From Mytilus edulis (lineage: Eukaryota; Mollusca; Bivalvia; Mytilida; Mytilidae): 64,000 bases of DNA. Below are positions 56,491-64,000 of this stretch, piece by piece; position 1 is the first letter of the stretch, and each line of letters begins with the position of its first letter. The notes under the pieces were generated by a model. The model did not search any database. It saw only the letters and a list, made by a program, of their open reading frames with translations, and was not told the DNA's origin. Where the stretch lies: contig NC_092350.1 in the NCBI RefSeq assembly GCF_963676685.1, forward strand, positions 6,437,486-6,501,485, written 5' to 3'. The translations under genes and the position numbers were made by a program.

Positions 56491-57345
56491 TCTGACTTGA
56501 AGGAAAGTCGCATCAAATTCCATTATATAAACAACGATAACCAAACAGGCATATAATATGTAAAATTATCAAAAAAAGGGGTATAGCAGTCAAACAAATG
56601 AAGTTGTTGGTAAATCGTTTCTCACTTATTTAATGCGGTCTTCATTATATAGAGAATACTTCATTTTTTGATAAGATAAATACGTACTCAGTAATAAAAG
56701 TTATCACTGTTCGTTGTGTTTAAGTTCTTTATACATTTTGTATATGAATAAACTAACGGAAAAAAAAACTATATCATAGGCATTTCTAAAATTCTGATAA
56801 TTATCTGATAATGTTAAAACTTTTTCTTGCAGTAAAATTTGACTTCATTAGATAAAAAGATCAATACATGACACCAAGATACGAATAATTCAGGAATACT
56901 ATGCATATTTATTGGGCTGCAGTTTGTATTAACATATTCCAGCATCTTTTATTCTGGATGTTATAAATGAACAAATGATGTTATGGAGTTATAATTTATA
57001 TATGCGTATTTCACTATTAAACCATGCCGTATTAATTTCATCATTAAATGTTCTTTGTTCGCATACACATGATTGTGTGTAATCTCTATAACATCATCTT
57101 TTGGTGACCAGTTTTCTATCTTATAAAGTCGTTCTAAACATTTAAACTAAATTCAGTAATCTCATTGGTAGTATACTGATGTATGATAATAGGCAATGTG
57201 TTTTGAATTTTCAAAGCCATTTAAAAAAGGGACACAGCAAAAATAAATTTACAAATCCACAATGAATACGAAATATAAATTATCTGAATGGATATCAATT
57301 TCCTATAATTATTGGAGCGAGGTGATCAGATCGTTCAATGATTCG
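56491..57345. other. No gene seen
   Basis: AT-rich, no recognisable repeats. Confidence 0.4.
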
Positions 57346-57572
57346 TATAAACTTCTAAATTGATATGAAATGAATAGTAAATTAGTAAGATATACGTCAT
57401 TATAACATTTGATCAAACATATATAAACTTCTAAATTGATATGAAATGAATAGTAAATTAGTAAGATATACGTCATTATAACATTTGATCAAACATATAT
57501 AAACTTCTAAATTGATATGAAATGAATAGTAAATTAGTAAGATATACGTCATTATAACATTTGATCAAACAT
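57346..57572. repeat. Perfect tandem array, 3 x 76 bp
   Basis: Units start at 57346, 57422 and 57498 with TATAAACTTCTAAATTGATA and end ATTTGATCAAACATA. I see no differences between units; the third lacks only its last base. The identity points to very recent amplification or ongoing homogenisation, unlike the other arrays in the window. Confidence 0.97.
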
Positions 57573-58360
57573 TAAAACCAGGGCTGTCTGCTCCAATAAC
57601 TTATTTTGGAGTTCTATGAATTTATTTGTGGGACAGTTTTCTTATCTTACTGGCTAGATATTGAACCATTCGAAGCACGATTTGCCTACATAATACGTTC
57701 CAGTGCCGTTCGAATTCAAACAGTTATAACATGCTGTGAGTGATTACCATCGGGCAGATGATGTTAAGGGAAAAGTGACAACTATCAAAGGGATAATTGA
57801 ACTTATAAATCGAAAACAAACTGGCAATACTATGGCAAAATAAACACGTAAAGCAAACGAACAAAGTCAAACAACGGTTAACAAAACACATGTTTACAAA
57901 TTAGAGCTGATCTCAGGTAGTCAAAGACTGTAATATAACCGTAGAGTTATCTTCGGATGAAATAACGTTATGTTGTGGACGTTAATATTATCATCAGTCT
58001 TTAAAACAAATCAACGATTAGATTTTTTTGAAAATTACAAAGTCATATACATTCTGAACGTAAATTGTTTTTGGAGTGGGAGGTATAGGGCAAAAGTTCT
58101 AAATAATAACTATACTAGTTGCTTCTCTGAAGGATAAACATCGTGAAAAACTAATAAAATAGTACTTTTTGTTGCACAATATTTTCTGTACCAAATATTA
58201 CCTAATTATTATTTTATTTGCAACAGCTAATAGAAGAGTCAATCAATTGACAGATATATTTGTAAAAACTGGAACCCTGATTAAGGAATATAACTTTAAT
58301 TGTTTACTGGTAGGGTTTCATTTTCATAATTTTTTTTGTAGCTTGTATGAAACATTGACT
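57573..58360. repeat. Diverged family II tail (57770-57920, reverse) and non-coding sequence
   Basis: AACTATCAAAGGGATAATTG, AATCGAAAACAAACTGGC and TAGAGCTGATCTCAGGTAG are a mutated reverse-strand tail. The open frame 58169-58441 runs into the next repeat and is not a gene. Confidence 0.6.
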
Positions 58361-58760
58361 ATAGATATAGGAAGATGTGGTGTGAGTGCCAATGAGACAA
58401 CTCTCCATACAAATAACAATTTAAAAAGTAAACCATTATAGGTTAAAGTACGGCCTTCAACACGGAGCCTTAGCTCACACCGAACAACAAGCTATAAAGG
58501 GCCCCAAAATTACTAGTGTAAAACCATTCAAACGGGAAAACCAACGGTCTAATCTATATAAACAAAACGAGAAACGAGAAACACGTATATATTACATAAA
58601 CAAACGACAACTACTGTATATCAGATTCCTGACTTAGGACAGGTGCAAACATTTGCAGCGGGATTAAACGTTTTAATGGATCCAAACCTTCTCCCTTTTT
58701 CTGAAACAATAGCATAACATCACAACAAAGAAAAACATACGATAAAATATCAATTGGCAG
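58361..58760 (+). repeat. Dispersed mussel repeat, copy 2 (matches 948-1340)
   Basis: Starts ATAGATATAGGAAGATGTGG and follows copy 1 throughout, including AAAGGGCCCCAAAATTACTA and CCTTCTCCCTTTTTCTGAAA. Same orientation as copy 1 although the surrounding arms are inverted, so these are independent insertions. Confidence 0.8.
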
Positions 58761-61020
58761 ACTTAACTCAATGACTTATTGAATTTGAAGGTTTATTTTG
58801 ACAGATTACACCTTCTACAAGATTAACTATTATATACTGATTAAAAGTAGCAATATTGTTGACTTATCTTTTGAGGCATTTTTTGGAGAAGGCTATGTAT
58901 TATAAAATTAAATAGAAATTTTATTTTTGAATGAAATTTTCCTTCACCATTATGTACACTTTTTCGAAAAAAACCCACTTTATTTGCATATGTCTGCTAG
59001 ATTAACAGAGACTTCTTTCTTTTGAGTTATTTTAAATACTAAAACTATTTATGGTCGCCTATGTGAGCATAAAGTATTGTAGATGGCTTGCTTACATCTA
59101 CCTGTTACTAAAGTTGTTTCTTGTCAACAAGTTTAAAACCGTATCAATTTAAAAAATACATTTCTACTGAGAGTGTATTGGCATGGCAATTGAAACATGC
59201 ATAGTCATAGACATTTTTCCTGTAAACCCAACCATTTTTGCTTCCTTCGACGTGAATGAGATTCTTGCAGGTTTCATTTTGCTCCCATAATTTTACTTCG
59301 GTTAATCTATCTACAGTATTTGACATCGGTAAGCTAATTATGAAACCGTACTTTATATTTTCGTTTTACGAAATAATTGTTTTAATTTGATGTTGACTAT
59401 TATTGGCGTAAAAATGTGTTGGAAAAAAAATGAAAACAACACTTTATTGATTTAATGCGTCCTACGTTATTCCCTGGGTCTACATTGGTTACATTTCAGA
59501 AATTTTTTGTCAACTGTATATTGTGTTTCAGTGATGACGATACAGTTTTTTCATGATATAATTTTTAATCCCAAAATACACCTTTAACTCGCAGTGTTTG
59601 TGATGACGTCATATATGCTAATCTCAACAGCAGAGATATAACGTTTTGTAATTGTGTAGGATTACCCATAGACTTTATACTTTTGTTTTATGAATATTGA
59701 AATGGAACGTTCAATAATTCGTTTTTTTGTTGTTTTTTTAAAAAATTTTTTTTTTTACATATTTCGTTATTTGTCTCTGCATTTGAAATTCAGTCAGAAG
59801 TAATGTTAAACGTTTGAACAGAAATTACCCACAAAATATGATGCAAATTGTTGGAAAATACACTTTCACGAAAACGTTTTCAAATCTTAGAAAATGACAT
59901 ATTTCTTTTTTCTTAAGTTCATAGCGAAATCCGAGAATCTAATGAGTCAGAAAACATAAAAACACGAAATGCTGGTAAAAAAGGGTGACAGATTTTTAAT
60001 CTTTTTATATTCTTATTAGGGATGTTAACTCGGTGAATATTTACTAATCGATTACTCGTTAGATTTTCCGAGCGATACTCGAGTAGTCGCTCGGTAAACA
60101 TTTACAAAATGGAAACACAAAAATTTTAACCATTTCATGTACTGTGGACCGTTGTATTATGACCGTTAAACCCTCAACATTATTATCTAGGGCTAGATGA
60201 TAGTCCAAATAATCTTATAACGTAATAAACATCTCATTTACTTCATGTAATAATTATGTTAATTGGTAGACAAGTAATTAATTAATATCTATAGAAAAAA
60301 TATTTCTCAAACGACAGTATTTGGGAACCGTAAAGAAAACACATTTAGTGATCAACAAAGAGGTGATAATCATAACTTTCTGCATCCATTAATCGTTTAA
60401 TAAGGTTCGATACAGGGTGCAAGGATTTTTACTTATTTAAAAATATTATCTTGATAACCTTTACTGGGACGTCACGAGTTCTCAAATTTGTTAGGGAACT
60501 AACAGTCCTGCCGACGATAATATATGCTCTGACAGTACAGAGGTGGGAGGAGTGACTAAGACAAGCTTTATGTGTAGGCTTTGGACAAATGCTCATGTTC
60601 TTATACCCTACATGTGCCTCTGTTTGGCGGATTTTTAAATGACACTTAAACGCAAACATTCAAATCGTATTTTAATTTCTATTATATTTGTCAAATAGAT
60701 ATAAACATTTCAATTCCGAAATAATTGTTTTGTTAATACATACTGATTGCTGAATCCTACATTAAGCACTGTTATTTCTAATTAATTCCGTTAACATTGA
60801 AGCTTTAAGGACTGAACTTTGATTACATAATTGGGTATGTACCAATCCTTAAAATTAACTAATGATTTGTGTTTATACACATTGCAATTAACTCGTAAAG
60901 ATTTATCAAATATGTCAAACAATTGAGAGACTAAAACACATCAAGGAATAACAGTAAGGAAAAGTTACGATAAAATGATAGAACAATATAACCTTTGTTA
61001 ATTACCACTCACTGGTAATG
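58761..61020. other. No gene seen; possible hAT-like end at 60017-60110
   Basis: A TGACGTCA palindrome lies at 59604-59611. Around 60017-60110, TTAGGGATGTTAACTCG and repeated TCGATTACTCG/ACTCGAGTAGTCGC motifs resemble the ends of some hAT elements, but I found no matching opposite end. Reverse open frames here (59144-59326, 59919-60101, 60429-60659) have no domains. Confidence 0.35.
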
Positions 61021-61079
61021 ACGCAGAGGAGGGACGACACTTTGCACACGGCACGCAGAAACGGATTATATTATCGATC

Positions 61080-61088
61080 ACCGGAAGT
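61080..61088 (+). promoter_or_regulatory. ETS-type motif just upstream of the HIRAN gene
   Basis: ACCGGAAGT, the consensus core bound by ETS-family factors, stands 18 bp before the ATG at 61107. In animal housekeeping promoters this motif is often close to the transcription start. The surrounding 80 bp are less AT-rich than the window. No TATA box is obvious. Confidence 0.4.
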
Positions 61089-61106
61089 TTACGGTTCATT
61101 AACAAA

Positions 61107-62696
61107 ATGGAAGTCGAAGTGGTCACATCAAAAAGCGTCTGTTTAATTTCTTCAAATATATGGCTTTTCTGCATAGAAAAAGATAAATACAGTGTGTCAA
61201 TGAGAGACTGTCCATCTGTGCAAGTAAATGCACGGGTTGCTCATATCAGTCCAGCAGATAAACCATTGATAAGACGACGAGTGTTGATGGCGGATAGCAG
61301 TTGTCTGACGTCGTTGTACAACCAACCCCCACCACAGTTACTGCTCATCACTAACTCATGTGATTTTAAGGTATTATTTTGTTACTATCTATGTTTATTT
61401 ATAAATCGTTTTGACCCTGATATACAAAACGTCTTTCAATGCCTCGACGGCATGAATTAATTTAATGAAAGGACCGAGTTGGGAAGTCAACATTGAACTT
61501 AATTTTTATTAAATTATATAGAGCCATCAATTTATTGTACATATCGTTTTTGCAAGTAACATTGTACTCCTATTGATAGAGTTTCAGGGTAATAGCAAGT
61601 TTGTTGTTCCTGAGATACCAACCAGTAGTCATTAATTGTTTTAATACACAGACATGACGGACCAAATCATTTTCAAAAGACCACATACAATAGAAAAAAC
61701 ACACTAATAGTAACATTAAACACGCACATGATGAACTATTTTTGTTTTTGCCCGTGTCATTGTTGTACACAGCCATGTCAAAAAACGGGGGGTCCAATTA
61801 TAAGTCCTCATTTAAATGCATTGATCATCCAAGAAAAAGGGGGTTAAAACTCCCTCTGGATCCGCCACTGATATAGTTGTTAGGTTTTAGTTATTTAATG
61901 TCTTGGTTATTAATTATATACTAAAACCATATCGAGTTATGATACGATAGAATATTTATATCAATAAGACAATATAAAGCAACTATTATATGAAATTTTA
62001 ATTTTGTTTCAGTTCAACAAAGATGCAGTTTCTAAAGTTTTCAGTGATGGGACAGATTCATTGGCTGTGCTTATTTGGTCCTTTGTTATGATTCCTGGAG
62101 CTCAGCTGAGATCCCAACCAGACCATTGCAATGCAGTCGACCTGCCAGGAATGCCAGTTTGTGATTATGAAGATTTAAACTGTTCATGTGTACGCGGAAC
62201 AAGTATTTTCTCAACAACTTCAACAGATCAACAAGATCAGAGTAAAAGTATGTGTATGCCTGTAGCTGTCAACATGGACGATAAAGTTAAAGTAGACACT
62301 GTTCAGTACACAGTTACAATACCAATCAAAGGTTCAACATATGGTGAGGAGTACCAGAACAATCTAAAATTTGCACGTACCTCCATTAGATTGAAAAAAG
62401 AAGTTTTAGTTGAACTGTCACGTGAGACAGATAACCCAAAAGACAAAAACGCTATTGTAATCAAGGCAAACATTGATGGTCAGCTACACCCCCTAGGTTA
62501 TGTAGGACTTCAGCATATCCCCAAGGTTGCAGCAGCAATGAAGAAAAATGAACTAGTGAAAACTACAGTTAAACATGTTACCTCATGGTTTGTGAAAAAC
62601 ATTAATGAAAGAAAGTTAAGAGGTTCTTTGTTGCTATGTAAGACGGGCAAGTGGCTATCAGATGCACAGGACAATATGTACAACTCTGAGTTCTGA
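61107..62696 (+). CDS. Two-exon gene for a 315-residue HIRAN-like domain protein
   Basis: Exon 1 is 61107-61370 (88 codons) and ends GATTTTAAG before GTATTA. The intron is 61371-62012 and ends TTTTGTTTCAG. Exon 2 is 62013-62696 (227 codons plus TGA). Both exons are in phase 0 and join as CDFK-FNKD. ATG 61107 has A at -3 and G at +4. The domain-like part is residues about 187-268: FARTSIRLKKEVLVELSRE, TDNPKDKNAIVI with the characteristic N-P-x-D-x-N-A-I, then GYVG and a helix with KVAAAM. This is the HIRAN pattern, a small fold that in HLTF/Rad5-type proteins binds DNA 3' ends. No helicase or nuclease domain is attached, so its role here is unknown. The N-terminal 180 residues are unrecognised; exon 2 has a Cys-containing CDYEDLNCSC stretch. 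The intron carries repeat debris. A poly(A) signal follows at 62807. It is the only intact gene in the window; the HIRAN call is by motif, not by search. Confidence 0.78.
61566..61870. repeat. Intronic repeat debris: fold-back derivative and MITE-like end
   Basis: 61566-61640 matches the left arm of fold-back element 3 (GGGTAATAGCAAGTTTGTTG, CTGAGATACCAAC) and then jumps to its far right flank (AGTAGTCATTAATTG), so the hairpin has been deleted. Positions 61780-61870 end AACTCCCTCTGGATCCGCCA, a terminus I recognise from common bivalve non-autonomous elements. The reverse open frame 61570-61797 is not a gene. Confidence 0.55.
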
Positions 62697-62806
62697 TCAA
62701 CTGTACTGTATGTCATGTATATGGGACATTTCTAAATGTTCATGAAATATCTCTTGTCTTGCTCAAGATGATCAATGTTTATATATATATATATATTTGT
62801 ATTTGT

Positions 62807-62812
62807 AATAAA
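62807..62812 (+). terminator. Poly(A) signal AATAAA
   Basis: A canonical AATAAA stands 111 bp after the TGA of the HIRAN gene, followed by a T-rich, GT-containing stretch (TTTATGTTGACTTT). It follows a TA dinucleotide run at 62780-62796. Confidence 0.6.
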
Positions 62813-62819
62813 GATTTAT

Positions 62820-64000
62820 GTTGACTTTACAAATTTTTGCTTCTATTTTCAACCCATTGTGTGTGCATATGATTCATGTGATTGATTTGTTTGTACAAAT
62901 AGATTTATGTTCAAGTGGAGTGTTGTTTAAGGCTTTCTGTATTTTATTATGTAGATTTCATGCATCAATGACGGAAGTATAAATGGTTTTAAAATCAGGT
63001 TCTAGAAACAGAAGTGGCTCTTTTTAAGCAGTCTGTCTAGACTTGTAACTGACTGTTTTGATTTTGATTGTTTGGTCTTAATTCTTTTTTGCATCAATTT
63101 TTCAGGTTGTGACGTATCTGTTGTACTTGTACATTTTTTTGTAAGTGAATTTTTATTACAAAATTATGGGGTGTGAAACCGCATGATATGATTGCCAATG
63201 AGAAATTTTCAACCAGAATTCAAATGATGTGACTATTAGAAACTCTCTTATTTAACCAACATCAACAATGAGCACACAACCAATATTTATAAATGTATAG
63301 CCACGGAGTTATTTCAAGTCCTGATGTGGTATAACGTACAACAATTCAAATGAAAAAACAACCAGTCTGATTAAGTAAAAAAAAATGAATCATACAAAAA
63401 AAGATGGACTGATCTATTGGATCCTAATTTGCTATAGGCACTTTGAAAAGTCTGACAAGATAAAACAAGTTGTTCAGCACTAGTGTCGTTATTTTGTGGT
63501 CATATTGTAAGAAAGCAATTTAAGCACACAATTTGTAAACTTGTCTTGAGGCAGTCAAACAGTTCAAACCCTGCACTAGACAGGTACTCGCACCTTAAAT
63601 CTTATGCATAAAGCATTGTAGGTTCTTGACCAGGGTCGGTGGTCTATTCGGGCAGTCAAATCTTCCTCTAATAATAAAATCTGACCACTAAAATAGCCAA
63701 TATTGCGTTAAACACAAAAAAAGATGGAATAAGCAACTGTTTACATTGTAAATGCATACACAACCAAGATAAGGAATGAATGCTCTTTCAAACAACCGTG
63801 CAAGGGGTGTATAGCCAGTCAAGGTCAAATAAACTTCCATTTGTTGTTGCTGTATCATACCAAAAAAACACCACTGGATTATATTTGAAGAAATTTATTA
63901 TCAACAATAATGAGAATATGTACATGAACTAGTATGGTGATTTCAATCTCAATATAAACTATATTAGTAATATCTCAAAATTAATCATATTCTTTTCAAA
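62820..64000. other. No gene; degenerate dispersed repeat at 63163-63355
   Basis: GGGGTGTGAAACCGCATGAT, GATTGCCAATGAGA and CCACGGAGTTATTTCAAG resemble the 948-type family in a diverged form. At 63560-63660, GTTCAAACCC and GGTCGGTGGTCTATTCG hint at another tRNA-type or SINE fragment, but the boxes are too weak to call. Confidence 0.35.

Noticed and set aside
60017..60110. A complete hAT element
   Set aside because: Only one end-like segment with repeated ACTCG motifs is visible. No opposite terminus or 8-bp duplication was found.
63560..63660. A tRNA or SINE head
   Set aside because: The B-box-like and A-box-like words are weak and badly spaced, with no stems that fold like a tRNA.

Overview
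The window looks like non-coding, transposon-dense DNA from a bivalve mollusc, most likely a marine mussel close to Mytilus. I base this on its strong AT richness, the spliced gene, and many copies of dispersed repeats I recognise from mussel genomes: the ACGCGCGTCTGGCGTA family, the GATGTGGTGTGAGTGCCAAT family, a CCGAGGAAAATTCAAAA family, and the element that starts GCTCACCTGG and ends near GAGAGCCTCTAG. The species call is recognition from memory, not a database result. I saw no rRNA gene, no CRISPR array and no intact tRNA gene.

Only one gene looks intact: a two-exon plus-strand gene at 61107-62696, 315 residues, with a HIRAN-like domain, canonical splice sites and a poly(A) signal. All other coding signal is broken. 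There is a Crypton-type tyrosine recombinase relic (5951-7591) and a Tc1 element with a decayed DD34E transposase (18982-20245). There are fragments of two retroelement families: family I at 2151-2435, 9081-9545 and 14543-15600, and family II at 24241-24700 and 26505-27550. A frameshifted gene of unknown function lies at 30150-30795.

The main large-scale structure is an ancient inverted duplication. A left arm at about 3.7-21.1 kb and a right arm at about 47.5-56.1 kb match in reverse complement through at least a dozen colinear blocks, separated by a 26 kb spacer. The left arm is about twice as long because it holds insertions absent from the right arm: the Crypton relic, a fold-back element, family I fragments, a hAT-type MITE with a perfect 8-bp target duplication, a CACCAT-rich element, a Helentron-like element and the Tc1 element. 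The right arm keeps a precise empty site for Tc1. The right arm has its own gains: a SINE, a 170-bp tandem duplication and a degenerate minisatellite.

The spacer (21-47 kb) holds family II RT relics and their solo 3' tails, a TTAA-flanked MITE, three of the four long hairpin elements, a tRNA-derived SINE and an old minisatellite. The right flank (56-64 kb) holds a perfect 3 x 76-bp array, a second copy of the 948-1340 repeat, and the HIRAN gene with repeat debris in its intron. All repeat boundaries and homologies were read by eye, so edges are approximate unless a target duplication fixes them.
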